Origin: Pseudomonadales bacterium
Lineage (GTDB): Bacteria > Pseudomonadota > Gammaproteobacteria > Pseudomonadales > UBA5518
Reading direction: 5' to 3'
DNA: 64,000 bases
Assembly: GCA_022072145.1 (NCBI GenBank)
Contig: JAJVIG010000006.1
Span: 31,858-95,857, forward strand
Part shown: piece after piece, positions 50,812 to 60,782 of the stretch
Layout: every line of letters starts with the position of its first letter
How positions within the stretch are numbered: position 1 is the stretch's first letter
Notes under the pieces: model-generated
What the model was told of the DNA's origin: nothing
Seen by the model: only the letters and a program-made list of their open reading frames with translations
Databases searched by the model: none
Position numbers and translations under genes: made by a program

Positions 50812-51815
50812 GCGGTAAGGCGTTCGCGCAGCTCGCGGCGCACGGCGGCGTCCACGCCGAGCGCCTCCGCGAGGAAACGCCCGAGCGTGCCGTAGTCCTC
50901 GCGGATCGCCGCAAGCGCGGCTTCGATGTATTCGCGCCGCGTCTGCATCATCGGCAACACCAGCGCCTCGTCGAGGGCGCGCCCCGCATCGCCGGCGTAC
51001 TTGCGGCGCACGCGCGTGAGCTCGCGCTCGATCGGGAAGTAACGGCCCGACAGCAGGTAGTCCGCGACGACCGTCTCTTCGGGCACCCCCAGCGCGGCGA
51101 GGATCATCGCGGCGCCGAAGCCGGTGCGGTCCTTGCCCGCGGCGCAGTTGATCATGAACGCGCCGTCGGCGAGCGCGAGCAACTCCTCGAACATGCGCCG
51201 GAACTGCGCGCTGTGGTGCCGCACGAACTCGCGGTTCACGTCCTCCATGAACGAGGCCATCTCGGCCGGACTCACGCCGCCGGCGGCGAGGCGGGAGAAG
51301 AACGAGGTCGAGCTGCCGGGATCGACCGTGACGCCGACGATACGCGTGGCCGGCGGCAGCCGCGATGGCTCGACGTAGTGTTCTTCCTGGCGACGGAAAT
51401 CGCAGCACACGCGGATGTCGAGCTCGTCCAGGTAGGCCACGTCGCGCTCGCTCAGCTCGGCCGTGTGCCCGGAGCGGAACAGCCGCCCCCAGCGCACCCG
51501 GCGCCCGTCGTCGGTGCGATAGCCCCCGAGGTCGCGGAAGTTCGTGGCCGCCTCAAGCGGCAGCACGCGTTCGGCGGCGGTCATCGCCTCACCGTGCGCC
51601 GGACGCAGGTGGAAGTACCGGCGTCCCTCGTCCGGACTGCCGGCCAGCCGCACCCCGGAACGCACTCCACGCACCACCGGTTCGCTGTGCGCGGCCGCTT
51701 CCGGGGCGCTACCGCTGCCCACGTCGACCTCATGGTCGCTGAACGACTCGGTCCAGGTGAGCAGGTAATCGCCCTCGGGCGTACGCTCGACGTGTACTGG
51801 AAATGCCTCGCTCAT
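50808..51815 (-). CDS. Tyrosine/dual-specificity protein phosphatase (MptpB-like)
   Basis: A 335-residue protein. Residues about 85-300 form a phosphatase domain that starts TNFRDLGGYRTDDGRRVRWGRLFRSG and carries the active-site P-loop NCAAGKDRTGFG (Cys nucleophile, Arg), as in MptpB and LipA phosphatases with the extra Lys-Asp in the loop. The N-terminal 80 residues resemble a small beta domain of unknown role. No secretion signal is visible. Substrates could be phosphoproteins or phosphoinositides; unresolved. The stop is a REP-derived TAG. Confidence 0.88.
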   Translation of the reverse strand: MSEAFPVHVERTPEGDYLLTWTESFSDHEVDVGSGSAPEAAAHSEPVVRGVRSGVRLAGSPDEGRRYFHLRPAHGEAMTAAERVLPLEAATNFRDLGGYRTDDGRRVRWGRLFRSGHTAELSERDVAYLDELDIRVCCDFRRQEEHYVEPSRLPPATRIVGVTVDPGSSTSFFSRLAAGGVSPAEMASFMEDVNREFVRHHSAQFRRMFEELLALADGAFMINCAAGKDRTGFGAAMILAALGVPEETVVADYLLSGRYFPIERELTRVRRKYAGDAGRALDEALVLPMMQTRREYIEAALAAIREDYGTLGRFLAEALGVDAAVRRELRERLTA

Positions 51816-51944
51816 CGCTACGTGTTCCCTGCCCGATTACTTCATGCGCGTTCCGCAGGACGCGGCCCGCGAGTATATCCGCATTGACGGACACGACGCG
51901 GGACGGAAAGATGAACGCCGCCACACTGCGGCGTGACGCGCGCC

Positions 51945-52361
51945 ATGCAATCGACCGGAGCACCGATCATCGACACCCAACGACGCAAGGAAGGCCGCCG
52001 CGGCGTGCTGCACGCGATCGACGCCTTCGTATTCTCGCTGCAGGGGCTCCGCACCGCGTGGCGACAGGAGACCGCGTTCCGCCTGCAATGCGCCGCGCTG
52101 GTGCCGTTGGTGCCGCTGGCGTTCGTGATCGCGCACGATGCGGTGGAACTGGCGCTGCTGCTCGGTTCCTGCGCGCTGGTGATGATGGCGGAAATGTTCA
52201 ATTCGGCGATCGAACGTCTGGTCGATCGCATCGGCACCGAGACGCACCCGCTCTCCGGCGAAGCCAAGGACCTCGGCTCGGCCGGCGTGTTCATCACGAT
52301 GATGCTGCTCCTCGCGGTCTGGATTCCGATCGCGTGGCAGAACCTGGGGCCTGCTCCCTGA
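51945..52361 (+). CDS. dgkA: Diacylglycerol kinase DgkA
   Basis: About 138 residues, with three membrane helices (LQCAALVPLVPLAFVIA; VELALLLGSCALVMMAEM; GSAGVFITMMLLLAVWIPIA) and the catalytic signature EMFNSAIERLVDRIG, then HPLSGEAKDLGSAGV. It phosphorylates diacylglycerol to recycle lipid from osmoregulated-glucan synthesis. I chose the ATG at 51945; a GTG at 51933 is possible. No good Shine-Dalgarno is seen. Confidence 0.93.
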   Translation: MQSTGAPIIDTQRRKEGRRGVLHAIDAFVFSLQGLRTAWRQETAFRLQCAALVPLVPLAFVIAHDAVELALLLGSCALVMMAEMFNSAIERLVDRIGTETHPLSGEAKDLGSAGVFITMMLLLAVWIPIAWQNLGPAP

Positions 52362-52415
52362 CCAGCCCGCACGGGGCGCTTGCGGACCAACCGTGTTGAT
52401 TCGACCGATGTCGGC

Positions 52416-52482
52416 GCAGGCTCGGCCTGTGGCCGAACAATGCCGTGCCCGCGAACCGTGTCCGGGCATAGCCCGGACCGAC
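52416..52482. repeat. GTAG REP locus H (degenerate pair)
   Basis: Type II forward with GCAG head (52416-52438) and type I reverse with altered head (52460-52482), after dgkA and 5 bp before a bidirectional terminator. No stop codon is supplied here. Confidence 0.85.
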
Positions 52483-52486
52483 AAAC

Positions 52487-52514
52487 GAAAAGACCGGCGC
52501 GGGGCCGGTCTTTT
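52487..52514. terminator. Bidirectional intrinsic terminator between dgkA and rpsT
   Basis: AAAAGACCGGC and GCCGGTCTTTT flank a GCGGG loop: a 7-bp GC-rich stem extended by A-T pairs, with a T-tract on each strand. It serves the convergent dgkA (plus) and rpsT (minus). Confidence 0.9.
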
Positions 52515-52549
52515 GCTCAGCGAACACTGCCCGCACGCGGCGCCTGCGC

Positions 52550-52626
52550 TCAGGCAACTGCCTGGGCGAGCGCCCTGATCTGGTCGTTCAGGCAGCTGCC
52601 TGCGCGAGTGCCTTGATCTGGCCGTT
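52550..52626 (-). repeat. 38-bp tandem duplication of the rpsT 3' end
   Basis: The segment 52588-52625 holds the last codons and stop of rpsT. An almost identical 38-bp segment lies directly downstream (52550-52587), with five mismatches. In the copy's own frame it encodes [12 protein letters not shown] plus a stop, compared with [12 protein letters not shown] in the gene. Confidence 0.9.
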
Positions 52627-52863
52627 CAGGCGGCTCTTGTGCCGCGCCGCCTTGTTCTTGTGGATGATGCCCTTGTCCGCCATGCGGTCGATCACCGGCA
52701 CCGCCGCGGTGTAGGCGGCCTGCGCCTTGGCGGCATCGCCTTCGCGGATCGCCGCGATCACGCGCTTGATGGACGTGCGCACCATCGAACGGAAGCTCGC
52801 GTTATGCTGACGGCGCTTCTCGGCCTGACGCGCGCGCTTCTTTGCCTGCACGGTGTTTGCCAC
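52588..52863 (-). CDS. rpsT: Small-subunit ribosomal protein bS20
   Basis: A 91-residue, very basic helical protein ([41 protein letters not shown]), an early 16S rRNA binder. The start codon is GTG, with GAGG 7 nt upstream. E. coli rpsT also uses a weak start (UUG) that is important for its autoregulation, so the GTG may have the same purpose. The last 38 bp are duplicated downstream. Confidence 0.97.
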   Translation of the reverse strand: MANTVQAKKRARQAEKRRQHNASFRSMVRTSIKRVIAAIREGDAAKAQAAYTAAVPVIDRMADKGIIHKNKAARHKSRLNGQIKALAQAAA

Positions 52864-52903
52864 GTTGAATCCTCGAGAATCTGAGCGGGAAAAAGGACGG
52901 CGG

Positions 52904-52932
52904 ATTATTCAGGCTGCCCCCCGGTGTGTCAA
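52904..52932 (-). promoter_or_regulatory. Strong sigma-70 promoter of rpsT
   Basis: -35 TTGACA (consensus, 52927-52932), 17-bp spacer, -10 AATAAT (52904-52909). It lies 41 bp before the rpsT GTG and just before the end of proB (52957), so rpsT can be transcribed on its own. Confidence 0.85.
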
Positions 52933-52956
52933 GGCAAACGGGGAATATGTACGCGC

Positions 52957-55572
<2,616 letters not shown>

Positions 55573-55590
55573 GAAACTACTCCTTGACGC

Positions 55591-55905
55591 TTAGCCTGCG
55601 TTGATGCCGGTGATCCTGACCGCCGTGTACCACTGGCGGTGCCCCGTTTCACGCTTGTAGTGCTTGCGACGGCGGAACTTGATGATCCGCACCTTGTCGT
55701 GACGGCCATGGCCGAGCACTTCGGCGGCGACCGTGCTGCCGTCCACGAAGGGGGCGCCGATCTTCACCTCGCTGCCGGTGCCGACGAGCAGCACGCGGTC
55801 GAAGCTGATGGTCTCGCCGGTGGCGACCTCGAGCTTCTCGAGTTTCAGTACTTCACCTTCCTGCACGCGGTGCTGCTTGCCACCGCTCTCGATCACTGCA
55901 TACAT
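55591..55905 (-). CDS. rplU: Large-subunit ribosomal protein bL21
   Basis: A 104-residue L21 ([20 protein letters not shown] start; [30 protein letters not shown] end, given as [16 protein letters not shown]). It contacts 23S rRNA domain V/VI. It is the first gene of the rplU-rpmA-obgE-proB series, with a leader of about 120 nt. Confidence 0.98.
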   Translation of the reverse strand: MYAVIESGGKQHRVQEGEVLKLEKLEVATGETISFDRVLLVGTGSEVKIGAPFVDGSTVAAEVLGHGRHDKVRIIKFRRRKHYKRETGHRQWYTAVRITGINAG

Positions 55906-56031
55906 GTGATGACCACTCCGTTGTCGCGCCTTTCTGCGGTTGTAATTTACCCGTCAGGGCTTGTCGGCGAGGGTTCGCCGGGGCATCCAGGCACCCCGGG
56001 CGCCATGCCGGGGGTTTGCTCAGGGCCGCGA

Positions 56032-56061
56032 ATTCTAGGCGATCTGCCCGCGCGCCGGCAA
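56032..56061 (-). promoter_or_regulatory. Candidate sigma-70 promoter of rplU
   Basis: -35 TTGCCG (56056-56061), 18-bp spacer, -10 TAGAAT (56032-56037) on the minus strand. The leader to the rplU ATG at 55905 is about 120 nt and GC-rich, with a CCCCGG-type hairpin, so post-transcriptional control is conceivable. Confidence 0.65.
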
Positions 56062-56198
56062 CCGCCCGGGCGCCGGTCGTGAAATTGTACGGCGCGTCCG
56101 GGCCGGCGCACGACCACCCTCGTGCGCCTCGTAGCCTCGTGCGACGACCTCGCAAATCCTGACGACCGGACGTTGCAGCGGACCGCAGTCGCGCCGAT

Positions 56199-56227
56199 TT
56201 GACAGCAACAGCCCCGGTTCCTAGCAT
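56199..56227 (+). promoter_or_regulatory. Sigma-70 promoter of ispB
   Basis: -35 TTGACA (56199-56204), 17-bp spacer, -10 TAGCAT (56222-56227). Start of transcription near 56234, about 29 bp before the ispB ATG. The 357-bp rplU-ispB gap thus holds two divergent promoters; I see no gene in it. Confidence 0.85.
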
Positions 56228-56262
56228 GCCGACGCCTTCCGCCAGCCAGTTGCGAGCACCCG

Positions 56263-57225
56263 ATGGACTACATCTGCCCGGAGATCCGGGACGACTTCGC
56301 CGCCGTGAACCGCCTGGTGATCGAGCGGCTTCACTCCGAGGTGGCACTGGTCGAGAGCATCGGCCATTACATCGTCGAGGGCGGCGGCAAGCGCATGCGG
56401 CCGCTGGTCACGGTACTCGCGGCGCGTGCGCTGGACTATGCCGGAGGCCGCCATGTCGACCTCGCCGCCGTGATCGAATTCCTGCACACCGCCACCCTGC
56501 TGCACGACGACGTGGTCGACGTCTCCGCGCTGCGGCGCGGGCGCGCGACCGCGAACGCGAACTGGGGCAACGCACCGAGCGTGCTGGTCGGTGACTTCAT
56601 CTATTCCCGCGCCTTCCAGGTGCTGGTCGACATCGGCGACATGGATATCCTGCGCCTGATGTCCGACACCACCAACCGGATCGCCGAAGGCGAGGTCGAG
56701 CAGCTCGCGCGCGCCGGCGATCCGGCGACCACCGAAGCCCAGTACCTGCAGGTCATCGGCAAGAAGACCGCCGTGCTGTTCGCCGCCGCCGCCGAAGGCG
56801 CGGCGATCCTCGCCGGCAGCGATGCCGCCACGCGCGCGGCGATGCGCGCGTTCGGCATGCACGTGGGACTCGCATTCCAGCTGATCGACGACGTGCTCGA
56901 CTACACCGGCGACCCGGCCGTCATGGGCAAGAACCTCGGCGACGATCTCGCCGAGGGCAAGCCGACGCTGCCGCTGATCCACGCGCTGGCGAACGCCCCG
57001 GAACACGAGGCAGCACGGGTGCGGCGCGCGATCCTCGAACGTGATGCCAGCGAACTGGCCGCCGTGGTCGCGACGGTGCAGCACTGCGGCGCGCTGGATT
57101 ACGCGCGGGCGACCGCGATCCGTCATCGGGATGCCGCACTCGCCGCACTCGCCGGTCTTACCGCGTCGGCGTTCCGGCACAACCTCGCCACGATCGCGGA
57201 GCTGGCCATCTCGCGTTCGTCCTGA
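56263..57225 (+). CDS. ispB: Octaprenyl (polyprenyl) diphosphate synthase
   Basis: A 320-residue trans-prenyltransferase. First Asp-rich motif LLHDDVVD, second LIDDVLDYTGD (the canonical DDxxD); GGGKRMRP binds IPP. The chain it makes becomes the ubiquinone side chain; chain length cannot be read with certainty. Divergent to rplU, as in E. coli. Confidence 0.95.
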   Translation: MDYICPEIRDDFAAVNRLVIERLHSEVALVESIGHYIVEGGGKRMRPLVTVLAARALDYAGGRHVDLAAVIEFLHTATLLHDDVVDVSALRRGRATANANWGNAPSVLVGDFIYSRAFQVLVDIGDMDILRLMSDTTNRIAEGEVEQLARAGDPATTEAQYLQVIGKKTAVLFAAAAEGAAILAGSDAATRAAMRAFGMHVGLAFQLIDDVLDYTGDPAVMGKNLGDDLAEGKPTLPLIHALANAPEHEAARVRRAILERDASELAAVVATVQHCGALDYARATAIRHRDAALAALAGLTASAFRHNLATIAELAISRSS

Positions 57226-57276
57226 CCCCCCTCGCCCGCCACGCGTGAAGCGCATCACAAACGCGCGTGCCACACG

Positions 57277-57304
57277 TTGCGCGCGCTGGGCACGCCGTTA
57301 GACT
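57277..57304 (+). promoter_or_regulatory. Tentative sigma-70 promoter of the secreted repeat protein gene
   Basis: -35 TTGCGC (57277-57282), 16-bp spacer, -10 TAGACT (57299-57304), 35 bp before the ATG. A sigma-54-like -24 box (GGCACG, 57289-57294) overlaps it, but the -12 box is poor. Confidence 0.4.
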
Positions 57305-57338
57305 TCGATCATCGGGGTTTTCCGGGGGAGATCGAACC

Positions 57339-58277
57339 ATGAACGGCATCGCACGCGCATCCACGCTGGCCCTCGTACTGCTGCCGCTGCTCGCGGGCGA
57401 AGCTCTCGCAGCCAGGAATACTCAACCGTCGGGCAAGAACCGCCCGCCGACGGCCGTGGCGGATGCGGCCAGCACCGCCTACCAGACCGCGGTCGCGGTC
57501 GCCGTGCTCGCGAACGACAGCGACCCCGAGGGCAATGCCCTGACCATCAGCGGCAATACGCAGCCTGCCAACGGCAGCGCGGTGAAATCGTCCAGCGGGA
57601 TACAGTACACCCCGCGCAGCGGCTTCTCGGGAACCGATTCGTTCAGCTACACGATCAGCGACGGCGCCAAGACAGCCAGCACGACCGTGACCATTACCGT
57701 GGCCCCCCGCCCCAACACGGCACCGGTCGCCGTGGCCGACAGCGCCGCCACGCCCGCCGGACAGGCGGTCACGATCGGCGTGCTCGCCAACGACAGCGAC
57801 CCCGACGGCGACAGCCTGACGCTCGGCACGATCGGCTCGCCGGCGCACGGGACGGCCAGCAGCAACGGCAGCAGCGTCGCCTACACACCGGCCACGGGCT
57901 GGTTCGGCCAGGACTCGTTCACCTACGCCGTAAGCGATGGCCGGGGTGGCAGCGCATCGGCCACCGTCAGCATCACGGTCAGCGCGCCCGAAGTGGCGAA
58001 GACGAGCAATGGCTCGGCGGTCCTCTCCTGGACCATTCCGACCACGCGCGCCGACGGTACCGCGCTCAGTCCGGGCGAGCTCGCCGGCTACGAGATCTAC
58101 GTGCTCACCGAAAGCACGGGGCAGAGCCAGGTGATCGCGCTCGACGAACCGTTCGCGTCCACATACAAGGTGTCGGGTCTGGCGACCGACGTCTACTACT
58201 TCTCGATCGCAGCCCGCGATTCCTCCGGCCAGCTCAGCGCGATGTCGGATGTGGTGAGCAAATCCATCGCGCCGTGA
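57339..58277 (+). CDS. Secreted protein with two tandem-95/cadherin-like repeats and a fibronectin III-like domain
   Basis: A 312-residue exported protein. The signal peptide is ASTLALVLLPLLAGEALA (cleavage after ALA, near residue 25). Two homologous repeats follow, about residues 36-128 and 129-222; each has VLANDSDP[ED]G, a Y.P..G..G.DSF.Y..SDG core and a TVTITV or TVSITV end (VCBS/Big_9-like, Ca-binding DSDPDGD). The last 90 residues look like a FnIII domain (AVLSWTIPTTRADGTALSPGELAGYEIYV in parts). It has no PEP-CTERM tail. Probably a surface or matrix protein, adjacent to the PrsK/PrsR genes. Confidence 0.85.
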   Translation: MNGIARASTLALVLLPLLAGEALAARNTQPSGKNRPPTAVADAASTAYQTAVAVAVLANDSDPEGNALTISGNTQPANGSAVKSSSGIQYTPRSGFSGTDSFSYTISDGAKTASTTVTITVAPRPNTAPVAVADSAATPAGQAVTIGVLANDSDPDGDSLTLGTIGSPAHGTASSNGSSVAYTPATGWFGQDSFTYAVSDGRGGSASATVSITVSAPEVAKTSNGSAVLSWTIPTTRADGTALSPGELAGYEIYVLTESTGQSQVIALDEPFASTYKVSGLATDVYYFSIAARDSSGQLSAMSDVVSKSIAP

Positions 58278-58283
58278 GCGGAT

Positions 58284-58307
58284 GCGGACCGCGATCGTGC
58301 GGTCCGC
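58284..58307 (+). other. Hairpin after the secreted repeat protein gene
   Basis: A perfect 9-bp stem GCGGACCGC / GCGGTCCGC with loop GATCGT, 6 bp after the stop. It lacks a T-tract. It may be a transcript-end stabiliser that separates this gene from the DUF1631 gene. Confidence 0.5.
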
Positions 58308-58395
58308 TGCCATCCGGCCGGAGAGCTGCGGTGAGGCCCCGCAGCCGTTCCAGTAAGCTATTTTTAGCTCGATGTTCTGTGGGACAATCGAGCGG

Positions 58396-60768
58396 ATGAA
58401 CAACGAACGACCGCACCCCGGGCCCGGCTCCTCCATCGCGGGACAGGATCGCCGCGCACTTGCAGGCGAGCTGCTGCGCAACGCGACCGAACTGATCGGC
58501 AGCCTGCTCGAGCGGATGTTTTCCTCCTGCGACGACCAGTTTTTCGACCTCGCCAGTCGCGCGAAGATCGTCCAGATCCAGAACCGCCACTTCGAATCGC
58601 TGCGCGAGATCCGCCAGCGCAAGACCGCCGTGATCCGCCGCACGCTCGATGCCTTCGCCGCGAACTTCGCGGTGATCGACGGCATGGCCCCACGCCGATC
58701 GGCAGCGGCCGCACCACGCGAACACTCGGCCGAGACACTCACGCTGATCCCCGAACTGCAGGTCGAACGCGATGTGGTCGTTACCGATATGGTCGCGCGC
58801 GCGCGCAACGAGTGGCAGCAGGAGTTCTCGCAACTGCACGAGCGTCTGCTCGAGATCGCGAACGCGCCGTTCGAGGAGCACCACGACCCCTTCGACGCCG
58901 GCGTGATCGCTGACTGCTTCAGCAGCGCGATCGACGACATCGAGATCGAGATCGAAGCGATCAAGGTGGTGCTGCGCCAGTTCGAACAGAACGTGCTCGG
59001 CTGCCTCGACGAGTTGTACCTGCGCGTCAACACGATCCTGATCGAGGCGCGCGTGCTGCCAGACCTCGCGCCACTGCGCAAACGCAAGGTGCGCAAGTAC
59101 GCCCTGCCGGCCTCGCCCGGAAAACGGCGCGGTCACGGTGACGGGACCGACGAGACCGGGCACTCACCGGCCGGTGCCGACGACGTTGCCACAGCGAGCG
59201 GCGGCACCGCAGTGCCCTCGGGCGCCCACCCCGCCGGGATCGCCGTGTCCCTGCCAGCCCCCGCCCTCGGCATCCCGATCTCGGCACCCGAAACGCGCGA
59301 GCTGGCCGAACTGCTGCACCGGCTGCGCGAGGGTGGCATCCGTCTGCCCCTGTTCCCGGCCACGACGCAGGTCTCCGGTGCCGGTGGCACGTTGGCAGCG
59401 GATGGTGGCGGCACACCCATCACGCGCGAGGAGCTGCTGGCATTGCTCTCCGGCGTGCAGACGCAGCCGCAGCCGGGACCCGACGGCGAGCACCGCCCAC
59501 TCGACATCCGCCGGGCGATCGAATCGATCGCCGCGAGCCGCGGCCAGATCACGCTCGGCACTGCCGACGAGGACATCATCAACGTGGTCGCGATGTTCTT
59601 CGACATCATCCTCGACGACCGCAACCTCCCGATCGAGATCCAGGCGCTGGTCAGCAGGCTGCAGATCCCGGTGCTGAAGGTCGCGCTGCGCGACCGCAGT
59701 TTCTTCACCGACCGCAAGAACAGCGCGCGGCAGTTCATCAACGAGATCGCTCGCGCCAGCATCGGCTGGGAGTCGAGCGGAACGGAAGCCCAGGACGTGT
59801 GGTACCAGCAACTCAGCGCGCTGGTCGACGACATCCTGACCAGTCCGGACGGCAGCACCGAGGTCTTCGACCGCTGCCTCGAGCGTTTGCGCACCTTCGT
59901 GACACGTGCGGAGCAGCGGTCGGCCAAGCTCGAGAAACGCACCAGCGAGAAGGCTGCCGCGGACGCCCGGCTGGCGGCCGCGCGCGACCTGGTGCGCCAC
60001 GCGCTGCAGGAGCGGCTCGAAGGGCGCGTGTTGCCACGCGCCATTTCCGACTTCCTGGTCGGCGACTGGCAGCAGGTCATGCAGCTGATGTACCTGAAGC
60101 ACGGCAAGGAAAGCGCCGAATGGCTGGACGCGCTGCAGACCGTGGACGACCTGATCTGGTCGGCGCAGGAACACACCGACGAGCGTTCGCGTGCGCGCAT
60201 GGAGCGCCTGCTGCCGGACCTCGACCGTCGCATGAGCGAAGGCCTGCTGCAGATCAAGCCGAGCGCCGAGGAGGTTGCGGCACGACTCGGTGTGGTGCGT
60301 GATATCCACCGCAAGCTCACCGACGCCGATCCGACCGCCGTCCCCGCAGCAACGCTGACCGCCGCGCAGCAGCAGAAGATCGCACTGCCCGAGGAGTCCC
60401 GGCAGAAATCCTGGAAGGAAATGACCGCCGTCGAGCGCCAGCGCGTGCAGTACGACGCGTTGATGTTCGAATACCTGAAACGCGTCGACGAGATGCCGCC
60501 AGGCACCTGGCTGCTGTACGACGACCTGCGCCGCGGCATCACGCGCCGTTGCAAGCTCGCAGCGCGCATACCGGAAGCCGAAACCTTCGTGTTCGTGAAC
60601 CGTCTCGGGGTCAACGTCTACGACAAGCCGCGCAAGGCGTTCGCCTACGACCTGCAGATGGGCCACGCGCGCCTGATCGAGGACAAGCCGCTGTTCGAGC
60701 GCACGCTGGAGATGATCTCGACCAACCTGCGCAAGCTGGTCGGCGAGACTCCCCAGGAAAGCACCTAG
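58396..60768 (+). CDS. DUF1631 family protein with PilZ-like C terminus
   Basis: A 790-residue mainly helical cytoplasmic protein that fits the DUF1631 family of proteobacteria (LLRNATELIGSLLERMFSSCDDQFFDLASRA near the start; LAGQ-free central linker rich in Ala/Gly/Pro at about 260-370). The last 90 residues (about 700-785: PPGTWLLYDDL, TRRCKLAARIPEAETFVFVNRLG) resemble a PilZ beta-barrel, but the classical RxxxR...D/NxSxxG c-di-GMP motif is only partly visible. The function is unknown. I chose the ATG at 58396; 58372 is possible. prsK begins 14 bp downstream, so they are co-transcribed. Confidence 0.8.
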   Translation: MNNERPHPGPGSSIAGQDRRALAGELLRNATELIGSLLERMFSSCDDQFFDLASRAKIVQIQNRHFESLREIRQRKTAVIRRTLDAFAANFAVIDGMAPRRSAAAAPREHSAETLTLIPELQVERDVVVTDMVARARNEWQQEFSQLHERLLEIANAPFEEHHDPFDAGVIADCFSSAIDDIEIEIEAIKVVLRQFEQNVLGCLDELYLRVNTILIEARVLPDLAPLRKRKVRKYALPASPGKRRGHGDGTDETGHSPAGADDVATASGGTAVPSGAHPAGIAVSLPAPALGIPISAPETRELAELLHRLREGGIRLPLFPATTQVSGAGGTLAADGGGTPITREELLALLSGVQTQPQPGPDGEHRPLDIRRAIESIAASRGQITLGTADEDIINVVAMFFDIILDDRNLPIEIQALVSRLQIPVLKVALRDRSFFTDRKNSARQFINEIARASIGWESSGTEAQDVWYQQLSALVDDILTSPDGSTEVFDRCLERLRTFVTRAEQRSAKLEKRTSEKAAADARLAAARDLVRHALQERLEGRVLPRAISDFLVGDWQQVMQLMYLKHGKESAEWLDALQTVDDLIWSAQEHTDERSRARMERLLPDLDRRMSEGLLQIKPSAEEVAARLGVVRDIHRKLTDADPTAVPAATLTAAQQQKIALPEESRQKSWKEMTAVERQRVQYDALMFEYLKRVDEMPPGTWLLYDDLRRGITRRCKLAARIPEAETFVFVNRLGVNVYDKPRKAFAYDLQMGHARLIEDKPLFERTLEMISTNLRKLVGETPQEST

Positions 60769-60782
60769 GAGCCGGAGTCCGC

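Noticed and set aside
57288..57304. Sigma-54 promoter before the secreted repeat protein gene
   Set aside because: The -24 box GGCACG is good, but the -12 box at the right distance is TAGA instead of TTGC. A sigma-70 promoter explains the same bases better.
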